A DNA stretch of 64,000 nucleotides from Liquidambar formosana (Eukaryota; Streptophyta; Magnoliopsida; Saxifragales; Altingiaceae), in the NCBI GenBank assembly GCA_039720395.1, contig CM077833.1, forward strand, positions 21,029,771 to 21,093,770, given 5' to 3'. Below the pieces are notes generated by a model. It searched no databases, was not told the origin of the DNA, and saw only the letters and a list, made by a program, of their open reading frames with translations. Both the position numbers and the translations under genes were made by a program. Shown here one piece after another: positions 24,601 through 37,812 of the stretch (positions are counted from its first letter, which is position 1; the number at the start of each line of letters is the position of its first letter).

Positions 24601-25906
24601 CTAGAGTCCGAGGTGGTACAAAACCAAGAGGGAGTGTTTTTTTTTTTTTTTTTTTGAGTCACAAGTTGCCCATGCTGGTAAATGGCTCACAATTAATCAC
24701 AACTCCTTAACTGTTCACAATGACTCACAGAGTCACAGGTGGGACCATCGGTGATGGATACATCGCACCCTCCTCCATGCCTGTTGAGCCGAAATCTTAT
24801 CAGAAAACTGTTGATCCTTAAATTTGGAATCTTTCTATACATTATTCCCATTACACATAATGATGCTGCATGTGGGAGTGGTTAATGCATTACTTCAAGG
24901 ATTTGTTGCCTTCCTTTGCCAGCAAAAAAAAAAAAAAAAAGGTGGATTTTTTCACTTTGGTTATGATTGGAATCCTGTCGGTCCAAGCTAATGTTTGCTT
25001 ACCTTGGCACGTCAGCAGATTACCCTGATTGAGATTTTTTTAAATCATGGGACAATCCCCCATCAAAAGACACAGGGATTTGGAATTTAAACTTGTCCTT
25101 AAGTTGTTCTAGTTATTTTATACGTTTCTTCTACTACTTGTTTGTATTACTTTCCATGAGTTAAAAAGGTTGACAGACTGATTCACTGAAGTGGACGTTC
25201 TTTGGATATTTCGATCTATCTACTGCCATTTTGGCACATTCATGGGGCTGATTAGGCAGGTGACAGGAGAGTTCACATGCATGATAATAGATGGTTTTAT
25301 CTAGGAAAAATAATTTTTAAAAAAAAAATAGAAAAGGGTTGTCATTATGGGAGAGGATTAAGTGCGGAGTTGATAAAACTCGGTACAGGTGTCGAGGTGA
25401 AATGTACCTTTGGATTATATTTTGGACAGGTTTGGATTTAAGGATCAAAAAATTATCTATTGAAGTCATTTTAGTCATTTAATAGTAATTTTTTATCTTT
25501 AAATTCGAGTCATCCAAAAGCAAATTAAGAATTCATTTCATACTGGCACCGTACTTAGCACCCTATAATTATATGCTATAAAAAGAAGGCAAGAGACGTG
25601 GGAATTGTGTCCTCTATTAAGTGACCACAGTGGAGTGGATTGGAATTAATGGAAAGTCCCCTCATTTAAACACACCACATGCATTTGGGGGATCTTGAGG
25701 CTCTTTGTGGGTGGTGTGGGACTCACAAATTGCCATTTCCATGGTTGCGATTCAGGCAATTATTATTATATTTGAAGACGGACACATGAAACTTTTCATA
25801 GTATTAGACTATTAGTAAATGATTATTTTGTTATTTTTTTTAATTGACAAACACCTATATATACAACCCTACACCTTACTCGATAAGATAATCCCCTCCT
25901 CTTTTT

Positions 25907-25940
25907 TCTTCTTCTTCTTCTTCTTCTTCTTCTTCTTCTT
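25907..25940. repeat. (TTC)n microsatellite
   Basis: About 11 TTC units running into a poly-T tract. Confidence 0.93.
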
Positions 25941-26164
25941 TTTTTTTTTTTTTTTTTTCTGTTAATAGGGTAAACCCTTCTTAAATCAAGAAAACAAAAG
26001 GAAAAAAAATGTGTTAATTCCAACAAAGTGATAAGAGACTCAAACCTAAAAACTTAATCAATAAGTGAGACAAAAATGCCGATATTTTATGAGGACCATT
26101 GGCTAGTAAACAATTGTAGAGAATATTAAATTTTTATCGGTAAGTGTGGTTAAATCATGTAGCA

Positions 26165-26440
26165 CATATTCCTTCTGTCCCGTAAAGATAAAGCCAAGTT
26201 TGACAAAACATATAGTTTTAAGAAAAATCATCATTTGCATTAACTTCTCATTTATTAAATCTTATCTTTCCAAAAATACTATTTCCTATTTTATTAAGTT
26301 TTCGTGTTGAAAATAATTATTGAAATAAAAAAGGATAGTATAGAAAAATTAAAAAATTTGTAATTTGAGTTTTCGAAATGTTCGAATATTTTTTTTTCAA
26401 TAAAATAACAAAAATAACTTATTTTTATGGGACGAAAAAA
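26165..26440. mobile_element. Stowaway-like MITE remnant
   Basis: The left end CCTTCTGTCCCGTAAAGATA and the right end, which reads TTTCGTCCCATAAAAATAAG on the minus strand, are inverted and match degenerate Stowaway termini (CTCCCTCCGTCCCATAAAA-type). The interior is AT-rich and non-coding. A TA target duplication is plausible but not exact. Confidence 0.62.
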
Positions 26441-27978
26441 AAAAAAAAAAAAATTAGTACCTCACACCCTTTGAGAATTCGCAATTCCAATGATACCGTG
26501 CGTGTAGTTAGAGCTTATCAACACACCCATCAAGGGCGGCCTCTTTCCCTTGAGAGCATTGGTTGATCATCTTTGCTCTGATGATGATTCCAAAACCATC
26601 AAGATCATGGGGCTAATTAGTGGCCAATTTCCACTAAACTCTTGTGGGGTGGTGGGCCCCTTGACTGCCTAATTAGGGTGAGCCATCGATGTCAAACCAA
26701 GGTTGGTCTGATAATTTGTCCCGTTTTGAATCGACTTTCATGTGATTGGTGTGCGTTGGACTGTCAATCAGTTCATATTTAATCTCTGCGGGCTAATCGA
26801 TATTTTATATGGACGCACCATGCTTTTGCATCGAACCTGGTTTTGTATTCTTCTCCGTGATATTTTATTGTTATTATTGGAACCCAAAACCCACCAGAGT
26901 TCTGCGATGGAGCATTGGCTACAATCATAACAGTTGGATATGGAGAGTGAGATGCAATATGTCAATCCCATTATGTGGTGTGACTCTTCTCTAGTTTTGG
27001 GAATATCACGGGCGGGCATGAATGCGTCCTCCCAAAAGGCCAAAACACACACACTGCCAGTACTTATGCTACCGAATGATGGATGGCCTGCAGCAAGGGG
27101 GTGTACATCACTACATGTTGGTTGGACTGTAAAGCAAGCCAAATTATTTGAATCATTTGGTCCGCATCAAGGCGGTGTACGTACACCAGTACATGATGAT
27201 TGGACTGTAAAGCAAGCCAAAATATTCGAATTTGATTCTAAGATCAAGTCATCAATAAGAAGTTCCTTATAAGATAAACGAGTCAAACTAAATTATCTTA
27301 AAGCTTACTTTGTGTAGAGTTCAACTCAATGAGTTGTTTGAGATACTCCATATCTACATAAGTAATGATAGCTGTGAGAAGTCGAAACAATGACCTCTAA
27401 CTGTGGAGCATGTACACCTAAAGTCTTACCATTGAACTAACCCTTAAGAATAACTCAAATCTTATTTTTAAGTCATTAATTTATCAAACCTAATTTGAAT
27501 AGAGTATTTTTTTGATTTGATAAGTTCATAATATTTTAAATAACCAAACTACTTGAAATCGATTTAACAAAAGACTTGTGATATAAACAAGTGAAGCTCA
27601 ATTCTTATTTTTAGGCTTGTTAATTTAACAAGCCAAGCTTAGACATCCTATTACTCGCTCCGACTCTTGTCAGTTTTGCAAACTTTTCTTAATTGTTACT
27701 GATGACCTTGTTCGAATCCGAATCCAGCCAGAAGCAGGTTACAAAATTCAATACGGCTGCTATATATAAGGATTTCCATGGTCTCAGGATCGATTTAAAC
27801 TTCAGGCATAGAGATAAGATCAGAGTCATATATACTTCCAAGTGATTTAAGAGAGTTTCGACAAAATGCACGATCTGGTCATGCCAGTGGCTGCCTTCCT
27901 AGTGCTATGCAGATAAACAAGTAAACCCCCAACAGCTCAAGTGGGGAACATCATTTTTTTTTTTTTTTTTTGACATAC

Positions 27979-28009
<31 letters not shown>

Positions 28010-30547
28010 AAAATAATGCATATCCAACACGATCCAATATGTTGCAAAAGTGCGTTCAACGCGCTTTCATTGATTCTCATGCTTGTCATGACGCAGTGAC
28101 AGGCATGACTTTACGTAACATCTCTCATATCATCTTAAAAATACAAAAAAAAAAAAAAAAAAAAAAAAAGCCTTCATATAAAAAAAGAAGATAATAATGG
28201 ATCTATTTTTGCACCAAAAGGTGGTGCAACACTGCTGAAACCCCCCCCCCCCCCCTCTTCTATCTCTTACCTGGAAGGGTTTGACTTGGAACCACGAAAA
28301 CTGGGTAGACCTAGGACCACCGTGGTCTTGACTTTACCTGATTATTTTTTGGTTTTTCCTCGCCGACGCCTATGGTTGTTGCTGTTTGCTAATCTAGGCG
28401 AGAACCACGGCAAGAATGGGAAACTCCCCAATTCCGCATACAAGTAAGACTACTTGGAAAATCGGGGAAAAGTTTTATGGTCCAATAATTTAATGCATTT
28501 CCAAAGTTGAAACACACCCAAAAGTCACGTGGAAGGTTTTGACCTACTCAGAGAAACCCCATCCTCAAGTCCCATCTCTTTCAATTAATTTTTCTCCCTA
28601 ATGTTAGTGTACTTAAATATTGAGTATGATGGAGTCAAAGGGAGGATGAGGAGATCCACTTAGGGATTGGTAGGTGTGGACTTCTATTTGAATACGTACA
28701 CTAGTTTTTTATTAATAGTGATAATTACGGTTTAGTGGAAAGAGTAGAACAATAATATAATATGAGTCTTTATGGATTATGGAGTGACCAGTGAGTGGAA
28801 AGTGGAAACTCAACCTAACCTCGATTAGCTGTCAAAATTTTCAATGAGAATGGATTTTTACCAGGATTGATGTGATATTGTGGTGGGATAATACCTCCTT
28901 CCAAAATCGAGGAGAGTGGGGTAGGTTGACTTTGGAGTGAGAGTAGTGTTATTTTTTTATAACAAAAAAGAATTTAATGACTATGATTAATTGATTTTAA
29001 TTTTTAAAGCAAAAGCAAAAGTGGGGGAGGATTTAAAATTGATGATTCATTTATTACTTAAGACTTTAATTAAAGAAATAGAAAATAGAAGTGTTGCACA
29101 TGTCATTCATTAGTTATTAGGCGTAGCATTAATTGCTCTATGGAAAATTAGAAATAATGACATTTAGCAAGGTTTACCATTAAAATGCTCTTCATTTTCA
29201 GAAAATGGGGCTTGTAACAAGTAGCAAATGGTGGATACTCCTCCCCCCCCCCCCACACCCCCCTTCTCCCTCTTTCAAAATAAAAAACCGAAGAGAGAAA
29301 AAAAAAAAACATGATAATTCCGAAAGGAGAAATTAGATTGCCAACAATGGTTTTTTTCTCTTCTTTCTTTCTTTCTTTCTTTCTTTCTTTTTTTTTTTTT
29401 CCTCAAGGAGAAGGTGAAACCAGTAACCAGAGGATAAGAACATCAATATAGTAATTAATAAAATTGTATAAGGGATTGGATATTCAAAATTAAGATCTTC
29501 TCCTTACAAGAAAGGGAATAGATGCCATTAAACTACAAAGTCATCAATGATTACCAACAAGTCAACAACTTAAAAAAAAGAATTAATTAATTAATTCCAT
29601 ACACTTGAAATAGAGTTGTCACGATTAGTTACTCTTATTCTACCATTTTTTTTAAAAAAAAAAAATAATTAATTCAATATTAAAAATATGTATATATAAT
29701 GTAAAATTAAAACAAAGGGCAACCGCAATGAAAGACAATGGCAACAAAACAGCAATGCAACCCCACCAGTACGTGAACGTTTTGTAAGTTTACTTTTAGA
29801 CCCTACGTGTCACATGCACAAAATGGATTTTGATTAATAATGCAATATTGTAGGGTGTAAATTTTGGTACGAAGGTAACCAGATAAGTTTTGATGGCGGG
29901 ACAGTTTTTGGAATCACATGACAATTTGTAGGACAGTGTGTAAGTGGATAACGTGAATGGTTCTGCAGGTCAGGCTCATTCGAGGAATGAATAAACTGAA
30001 AATGTAGGCCACTGTGCATGTATGGATAAATTTAAATAAACATGAGGCTGCAATTTATGCCATTACGAATAAAATCAAGTTGTCATCATTTTTTTCCTTC
30101 CATATAATTTTGATCAAACAAAGGGTACACAAGGGTCACTTAATTCTTTGATACAAGGGAATTAGGAAACAATATATACAGTCGTTTTATTGCACCCTTT
30201 TTCACTAGAACTTGAAATGGAGATATGGTTTTATGCTACCTATGCGTGACTGATTCGGCTATAGATAAATTTTACATCTTGATACAAATAATTACTAATT
30301 TCATAATAGATAATTACTAACTTAACCAAGAATGACTACTAACTGTAATAATATGTAATTATTTGCCCGTAGTTAGACTAATTTGTGATCCACTTAGACC
30401 TTAAATCGATTCAGGTTGCCAATTTAAATCAAAATTATGCTACCTGCACATGACTAATAGCTGAAGATTCGTACAACCGACCCACTAAATTATGAAAAAA
30501 ATAAATGGCCAACCATAATTATTAAAAATTTTACTTTCGACATAAGC
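26441..30547. other. Intergenic, no gene seen
   Basis: No supported gene. It holds a 78-bp-period duplication (27124-27233), long poly-A (28143-28169), poly-C (28241-28255, 29245-29255), a (TTTC)n run (29360-29390) and short ATTA runs. Frames of up to 124 aa overlap on both strands at 26768-27272 and look like chance. Confidence 0.5.
27124..27233. repeat. Short duplication, period 78 bp
   Basis: GGACTGTAAAGCAAGCCAAA occurs at 27124 and again at 27202. It is flanked by related GTACATCACTACATG and GTACACCAGTACATG blocks, indicating a diverged tandem duplication. Confidence 0.75.
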
Positions 30548-30550
30548 TTA

Positions 30551-30942
30551 GGCTATGTATGGATTGAGAGAAATGGGGAGAAGAGAAGAGAAGAGAAAAT
30601 GATTTTCTTCCCATTTCCCTTGTTTGGATTATTAAGTTGGGAGAGAAGAGGAAGGAAATGGGGAGAAATTGAGAGAAAATGGAACCCTTCACCTTTCTTT
30701 CCAAATTGGAGAGATTTGGAGAGAAATAGAGAGAAAAATAATAAATGAGTGATAAAATGACAAATATATCCCTACACAACTTTTGTTTAATATATAAAAA
30801 AGGGTAATAATGTAATTGTAACTACTTTCTATCCATTTCTCTTCATTATTGAGGTTTAACCAAACAAACAGGGTAGAGAGAAAATTACTTTTATCTTCGC
30901 TTCTCTTCCTTTTTCTTCTCTTCTCTCAATCCATACACAGTC
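30551..30942. mobile_element. Tourist-like MITE with TTA duplication
   Basis: The left end GGCTATGTATGGATTGAGAG and the right end (minus strand) GACTGTGTATGGATTGAGAG are inverted repeats, flanked by TTA (30548-30550 and 30943-30945). GAGAAG-type purine repeats run along both arms. The minus-strand frame at 30531-30779 lies inside it and is not a gene. Confidence 0.88.
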
Positions 30943-30945
30943 TTA

Positions 30946-33900
30946 AGGTTTTATCGTTAAGGTCCCACCAATTACTCATCCATCCACTTCTGATTTAGTG
31001 GGACCAAATCCAATAACGTTGTTGTCTAGAAGTCTAGGTAGTCAAAGAAAAAATAAAAATGAGAATAACCTGGCATTTTAATCATGTTTAAATTTTTTTC
31101 TTCTTTTTTAATACCCTTATGTACGTGTATATCAATGTAGGACCTCTGCTTTGGTTTTCCCCTGCAACCAAAAAAAAAGGGGGAATTTTAGGTCGGTCGG
31201 CTTACGGGAAAATAATTACATAGTATTATTTTGCCTTTAACTGTAATTATTTATTTAATAGCCTGATCAATCTAAAATTCCTCCAATACAAAATAATTAC
31301 CTTGAGATATAAGCAATGGTTGCCATCATCCATGTCCATTTTTTATGACTTGTCCCAATGTTGTGGTAAATCCCAAAACCGCTCTTTTTATAAGACATCA
31401 AGCCTCTGCCTGGTCATTTTCAAATTGATGTCTCTTCTTGCCTTCCCAACTGTATTTTCTTTCAGATTGTGCTAAATAATATTGAAAAGACAATGATTGC
31501 ACGAGGTTGAATTTATTATTCTCACATTAATACAACTTTTAAGAGTGCATATGCCATTTAAAAAAAAAAAAAAAGAGAGAGAGCGAAAAGAAAAGGAAAA
31601 AGGAAGAAAGAGCGCATGATCTTCAAGCAAATTAAAAAATCAGGAGGAGAGCTTAATTTACTATTAGTAACTTATATAATTTTTTTCATTTTTTCAAACG
31701 AGGATATCTCAAGCCTTTGGACTCATACTAGACTTTTAGCAATGCGCAAACTTCCTACAAGCCCGTAGAGTTGATAGTGAAAGAGTTGAAACGTGAACCT
31801 CATAATCTTTAGTTCATGAGCTATGATCTTTTTACTATCTACGATATTCTCGCATGTTTAATAGATTACATTATTCCGTTTTGATTTTCACTCTTTTTGG
31901 CAAACATGCTTTTTAAACTATTGTTCTTACAGAAGACCCTTCGCTCCCTCCCAACCCAAACAAAAAAAAAAAAAAAGAAAAATGTTCGCTTTTGCATGAT
32001 TGGAGTAATCGAATTAAATTGACATCATTTTTGTACATTATGACAATTGATGGCCATAATTATTTGAAATTGTGATGCCTATGCATTTATTGTTTTTTTT
32101 TTTTAAAAAAAAAAAATCATGATTTAAACAATGTCATTAAGGTTGTTTATAGTGTAACAACATGAATTTACGGTACCTTATACTTTCAAAATGAAGTGAT
32201 TTCAACATAAAGTAAAGAAAAATTATGACAAAAACTCCTCAGATTTCTCTCTTCTCTTCGTTCTCTCTTATCCGCGTTCTCCCCTTTTTTTTTTTTTTTA
32301 TTTAAATGAAGAATGGGCAGGGAAAAAGGACAGCGAGTTGGCTGATGTTTTGCCAACAATGCACTATCATGTGGTATTTGTCGGTGATTTCCTCTCTTTA
32401 TCAGGCAGCCATAATGGGCTATCAAAGGTGTCGATGCCGGAACATTAAAATAAAGAAGAATCATAAATAAATGGTAAAGAACCTTTATGCGGCTTTAATT
32501 GTAGCGCCCAAATGACACTGCCATTTGAATTGGTATTTGCCCGAGACTGCGCTCGCGGATTTCCTAAGAAACCTCGTCCAGGATAGAACCTTAAAAAAAT
32601 TGTACGTCTCAATTCTGAAGATTATTTTCCAAGTTTTTAATAAATGATTAAAATTGACTTTCGGAGGAGAGAGAAAATAAAAGAAGAGTATATATTTTCT
32701 AAAATTAAAATCGTCTACGGTACATGCCATGCCACTAGAATAGTTGTGATCGGGTAAATTTTTACAACTACGATCTACTGGATAATAAGTCCCACACCCC
32801 ATCCCCTCCCCACCCCACTTTTTATTTTTATTTTTTATCAAGGCTTTGCATGCCATATGTGAATAAATACAGAACTTGAAGGGGAGTGGACCCACAATCC
32901 ATATACAACCTTCCCCAACCCATGCCAATAGGATAGGGCCCTCCCTACTCCAACTCAGGGGCGGTGGGACTTGGGAGGGGGGGCAAGAGGGGTCAGCAGG
33001 CGACTCTCATCGCTCTCTCATTTATTTATATAATTATATTTATAATTTTTTTTTTTTATAATTACAAATTTGATCTTCTAAAAAATTTGACTTTTTTTTT
33101 TATATATATTTGACACTCTCAAAAAAGTCGAAAATCAAAATCCCATTAGTTTTTTATTTTTACCTTTAAATTTTTTTTGAGAAATTGCAATTGGTTTCCT
33201 TTGAAGTGTAAGGGCAAATCCCTTTTTTTTTGTTTTTTTGTGAGTTAATATCTTAGCCTTTTAAGAGTCATTTTTAGACTCTATCAATCAAAATTAATTA
33301 TATCAAAAGACTTGGGTTTCCAACTCAAAACCTTTTCTTAAAAATCGGGAGAAAAAGACTACAAAGATTGTTGACTACTTAGAAAACGATATCTAAGTCA
33401 TATGTCTACACATTGATCGATTAAATAATATGAGCAATACTAATTTTAATTAATTAAAATTGTTATTTTTTAGTTAAAAAAATTATTTTTTCTATGAAGG
33501 TTTTAGTAAGAAAGCTGTCATGTCATCTTACAATAGCAATAGAGAGTAGAGATTAAAAAAAAAAAAAAAAAAAAACTGTGCGTGAAATTCATCACATATG
33601 GTATTGTACTTGACTGCCATGGGGTACAAAATTACAAATTTAGATGCCTAAAGGGCATTGCACGACAAGGAGTACCCCATACCCGAGAGTTTCCCGTGAC
33701 GAAAAACCACGTCCACCTCAGCCCTTTCCACCTGACATTCCATCCCGTGAAGGGGATTCGTGAACTTCCTCTTCCATTCCCTATACAAACGCGTTCCCCC
33801 TCGCACAGCAACCCACCCCACCCAGAGAACTGATAATCTGTATCGCGCACCCCACCTGGCCTATATATGCAACCCACACGTCACCAGTTACCACCATAGA

Positions 33901-34209
33901 TCACCGACACAGAAACGCGGCTAGAGTGGGTCTCACTCCCGTACGCATGCCAATTTAAGTACAGTGCCCAAATTTGACTCCCAGTGCGTGTCATTACCTG
34001 AACCCCTCCCCCACACATCCAAAATTGTTTTAAAAAAAAAAAAAATCCTATAGTTCTTTAATCTTTTATTATACGTACACATACTAGATTCGATTGCATG
34101 CATACGTCATGCGTTCCATGTTGTCTATCACAAATTGTGCGTTGGTCCATAAAAATTGCTCGCATTTTATGGATGGTTATGTCGATGGCTTTTGGGCCTA
34201 ATAATATGT
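30946..34209. other. Intergenic, no gene seen
   Basis: No supported coding region; poly-A/T tracts dominate. The longest frame (147 aa, minus strand, 32485-32928) lacks recognisable motifs and has AT-driven composition, so it is not called. Confidence 0.5.
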
Positions 34210-34214
34210 TTTAT

Positions 34215-34525
34215 TGTTAGAATACCATTTGACTCCAAAAGTTTAAGTTTTTAAGGAATAGGTTAACAATGTATATCAAGCTAATACTCCCTCTCACGTG
34301 TAACCCCCGCTTGCACGTGGAAAAATGAATTGATACACAGTAATGAATTAGACTGAATTGAACCGATAAATGGTATAAGGGGATCAATAAATGTGGGGAG
34401 GAGGTGTAAAGACTTCAAACCAGGACCTCCCAGAGACTAAAGTTCTGATACCATGTTAGAACACCATTTGACCCTAAAAGCTTAAGCTTTTAAGAAATGG
34501 GTTAACAATGTATATCAAGCTAATA
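34215..34525 (-). mobile_element. Complete TRIM retrotransposon (311 bp)
   Basis: Direct terminal repeats of 72 bp (34215-34286 and 34454-34525) differ at about 7 positions. The element is flanked by exact TTTAT target duplications (34210-34214 and 34526-34530). On the minus strand the higher-coordinate repeat ends TCTAACA and is followed at once by TGGTATCAGAAC, matching the primer-binding site complementary to initiator tRNA-Met (TGGTATCAGAGC) with one change. A purine tract GAGAGGGAG abuts the other repeat and serves as the polypurine tract. The internal region is only 167 bp and encodes nothing. Both repeats begin TA rather than TG on the minus strand, so the terminal change predates insertion. 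Its size puts it among the smallest LTR retrotransposons (TRIM/SMART class), mobilised in trans. Confidence 0.93.
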
Positions 34526-34530
34526 TTTAT

Positions 34531-36083
34531 TTTAATAAAAGCATAGGATTTACAGATATCTTAGTTTTGATTACACGAGTATGTGTGATTTTTTTTTTTT
34601 TTTTATCTTAAATATAGATGGCTCTAATTGCTTGCTATGTGATTCGGATGTTGCATAAGAATCATAATCATCAATCTATGATAGTTACACAGTGTGGTCT
34701 GTCAAAATTATGCACAATTATATTTATCAATTACAATTTATATACATTTTTTTCTTTGTTTACATTGGGAGGTAATTGAACTTTCAGGAGCATGGCGTGT
34801 TAAAAGGTATGTTGTTGTTATATTTTACCAATATAGCACACCTTAGTTGGAACACCATTGTACTAAAATAGCATAAAGATGGTTAGAATAAAGGATGAAA
34901 TGGTGTTTGTGCTAAACAATTGCATATCAGTGTCCTTTGCACCATTGAAACATATTATGTTACATTATAGCATTTGCCATTGACTCACTATAATAGGTGA
35001 TGCTAAAATAGAAATAATACATGAAAAATAGTACAAACCATTGAAAATGCTCTAACCCACCCTATCCTCACTCACCCGGTGCCATTTGCGCTATGGGCTC
35101 ATTGGTCACATATTATAGAGTTATGCCTTAAGAAATGTAAGGACTTTAATTTGACTGTCTTTGTTTTTTTTTTTTTTTTAAGGGTTAGTTATCAACTGAT
35201 ATTATTTTTTAACTTACTATGATGTTGAATGAATGAGATTCCTATTTGTCTACCAAGGAATTAGTATGATAAAAGGACTTATATTTCTATAGAAACATAA
35301 AAATAAGGAAATGCCTTCTTTTTTTGCATATTTTCATTCTTCATTCTTTATTCTTTTGTATTACAATATTATATTTTATTAATAATATTATAGGATAATT
35401 GCATTGGGATTTCTTATGATGCATGACTTCTTCCAATTAATAAAAGCAAAAAAGAAAGATAATACTAAATCTAAAAAATCCTAACAGTCCTCAAATGTAG
35501 GAGGCAATTTTTTGAAATGCAAATAATAAATAAAGAGTCAATTAAAAAAAAAAAAAAAACCAACCAATTACACTAAATTACAGTCTGACCCCTTTCCTCC
35601 CAAATGTGGATATCTATGACTGGCTGTCAGTTGAGTCCGGATTGGAATATGGCTAACTGAATGATTGCCCCATTTTGTAACGAGATTCCTTTAATGATTC
35701 TGGGGCAAATCATCAACCTCAGACGATGAGAAGGTTTACGTTGTGTGTGTGAATGAGGGAGGGAGCCCACACGGTATAATTCTTTACCAAATATTTGCAT
35801 ATTATAATTACAATTATATATTTAAATATATATATTAAAATATTAAAAGAGATATTCAGGGCAGTGTCTTTTAGCATTTTGGCCCCTTGTCGGTCATACG
35901 AACCAAGTCACAAAAGTGAAAAATAAATAAAATTATAATAAAAAAACCCAAATCCGAGCCTTGGAATGATTACCGTCAGTAATTAGAGTTGAAAATCTGT
36001 CTTAAATTACTTTATCTTTCCATCTAAAAGTAGTACACATTCATCAGTTCAGTCTCTGTTTATGTACATGGGTGTATACGTGT

Positions 36084-36114
<31 letters not shown>

Positions 36115-36850
36115 GAGAGGGGGAGGAAATAACAGCGGGAATTTCATGAGAGAGCAAATTTATGAGTCACATTGAAGATTTGGCAATGGTGGAAAGTGGG
36201 GGTGGGCATTAGATGAGTGGAGACATGCGAGTGTGAATATTTATATTTATATTTATATTTATATCATTTTTATTATTGTCCGTCATTTACGGCGCAAAGT
36301 CAAATTCATCCCAACAATCCTATGCGAGTTTGGGTGTCTACTGTCTGCCTTCACCACCCAGATCTACATCTGCATACACACTAATATATGTATACACCTC
36401 TCTCTAGTCAATATCAATATCAATATCTAGAGGAAAGAGAGAGAGGGGCAATCCCGAGTCGTTGAAATGTTCGAAGAGAGTGATTGCTTGGCAAGTTTTA
36501 CTGCTGGGAAGACGGGTCTCTTTCGTAGGAACTTCGTGCTATTTTCTCTCTATGAAATGCTCTCTGTGTCTAGAAACCTGTTTGAATGAATGGGGAGGAA
36601 GTTGTTAAATAAATAAATTCGTGGGTGATTGTGTACATAAAAAATAATTGGGGAATTACAGATGGGATGGAAGTCTACTGGTGAGGGAGTTTTGAGTGTT
36701 TAGCGTGTGTTTTGTTAGCAGCAGAGTCCAGAGAGTGTCAAGTAGTTAGTATTTGTGGGTATCTCTAAGCATTTATTATATCTCTCTCTTTCTCATGCCG
36801 AAGAAAGGATAGTCTCTCTTCACGAGCTCTGTCGTGATCCGATCGGTACA
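34531..36850. other. Intergenic, upstream of the QUA2-like gene
   Basis: No supported gene. It includes poly-T and poly-A runs, an ATTTAT hexamer array (36238-36264) and a (GA)n run (36084-36111). The last about 600 bp are probably promoter of the plus-strand methyltransferase gene. Confidence 0.5.
36084..36111. repeat. (GA)n microsatellite in QUA2-like promoter region
   Basis: About 13 GA units roughly 1.7 kb upstream of the start codon, near an ATTTAT hexamer array. Confidence 0.92.
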
Positions 36851-37056
36851 AAAATCCCTCCCCCCCCCCCCCCCCCAACCGTCTCTCTCTATCTATAGGT
36901 GTCGATAAAAAAGGTTAGAGAGAGAAAGAGCGAGTAATCGGTGCTGAAGAAGACAAAGGTGATGATGGCGTAATTCGGCACCTCTTCAACACGCTGATTT
37001 TCAGGGGCCTTGCTCTCAGACACTATTTTTTTCTCTATCCTTGCCCCCCTACCAAG

Positions 37057-37804
37057 GTACTGTTTTCTTCTGCAACTCCTTTTCTCTTTTAACTTTCGCT
37101 TTTTTTTTTTTTTTTTTTTTTGGTGGATTTGGTTATCAATCTTATAACTTTTTCCGTCGGGTTTTTTTGTTTTTTTTTTTTGCTCATTTATTGTGCGTTT
37201 GATTCGGATTTTCAGTGTGAGGTAATTGAGCGAAGTGAATTTCAATTGGAAATGAAGTTGCCCTTTTGCCACTTCGAGATTATGGAACCGACTAATGGTT
37301 TATAACTAATGTTATCGTGTTTTCCGAATCTTATGAATTGCCATTCCCTTCCTTCTTGGGATATGGTCCAACATTTGCTGTGAAAATTTCTTATTCTTCT
37401 GGATAAGATTGTCTTCTGTGTTATATCGTGATGGGACTATAGATCTAGTACCAAAAATTTGGCGGACTGGTCTTATCTGGATATACCATTTTCTTCTCTG
37501 TTGTGATTTTGCTCGTTTTGAGTTAACGGGTTTCCTGGGTTTCTCTAATTCTTAGGTTTTAAATCGTCTGGAATGAATAAATTTTCTGGGTTCTTTAGTC
37601 CTTAAGTGTCAGCTCGTTTTGAATGAAGAACTCTTCTGGGTTTTTCTGTTTCTTAAATTTTAGCTCGTTTTAAGTGAAGAAGTTCGTGGGTTCCTCTGTT
37701 CTTTAGGTTTCAACTCTTTTTGAGGGAAGAACGTGTATGAGTTTCTCTGTTTATTTTTAATTTTTCTGTTCTTTTCCTGAAATTTCTCTTTGTGGGGTTT
37801 ACAG
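37057..37804 (+). other. Probable 5'-UTR intron of the QUA2-like gene
   Basis: A donor CCAAG|GTACTG at 37056/37057 and an acceptor TTTACAG at 37798-37804 bracket a T-rich 748-bp stretch ending 8 bases before the ATG at 37813. The T-rich composition contrasts with the CT-rich leader (36850-37056). The intron argues for starting at MSRPLH and not at the upstream in-frame ATG (37792), which would lie in the intron. Inference from splice motifs and composition. Confidence 0.6.
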
Positions 37805-37812
37805 ATAACAAC

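Larger units (their letters stand above)
22371..26164. other. Intergenic, no gene seen
   Basis: No supported gene. Noted: (TTTC)n at 22480-22497, poly-A tracts at 23240-23258 and 24925-24940, a GATGGT microsatellite at 23346-23364, imperfect short tandem repeats around TCCATCTCAGAAGG (24491 and 24541), and a (TTC)n/poly-T tract at 25907-25958 which creates an artefactual Arg/Lys-rich frame. Confidence 0.5.

Noticed and set aside
25823..26026. Arg/Lys-rich minus-strand frame of 67 aa
   Set aside because: It is the translation of a (TTC)n microsatellite plus poly-T and has no other support.
26768..27272. Overlapping 124-aa and 112-aa frames on opposite strands
   Set aside because: No recognisable domain, mutual overlap, and a duplicated non-coding block inside; they look like chance.
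32485..32928. 147-aa minus-strand frame
   Set aside because: Composition follows local AT and homopolymer runs; no motif, promoter context or splice partner seen.
36889..37272. 127-aa Lys-rich minus-strand frame
   Set aside because: It lies antisense to the 5' UTR and leader intron of the QUA2-like gene and is driven by poly-T.
37792..37812. Upstream in-frame ATG (MGFTDNN) as start of the QUA2-like gene
   Set aside because: A TTTACAG acceptor lies between it and the MSRPLH start, so this ATG is most likely within the leader intron.
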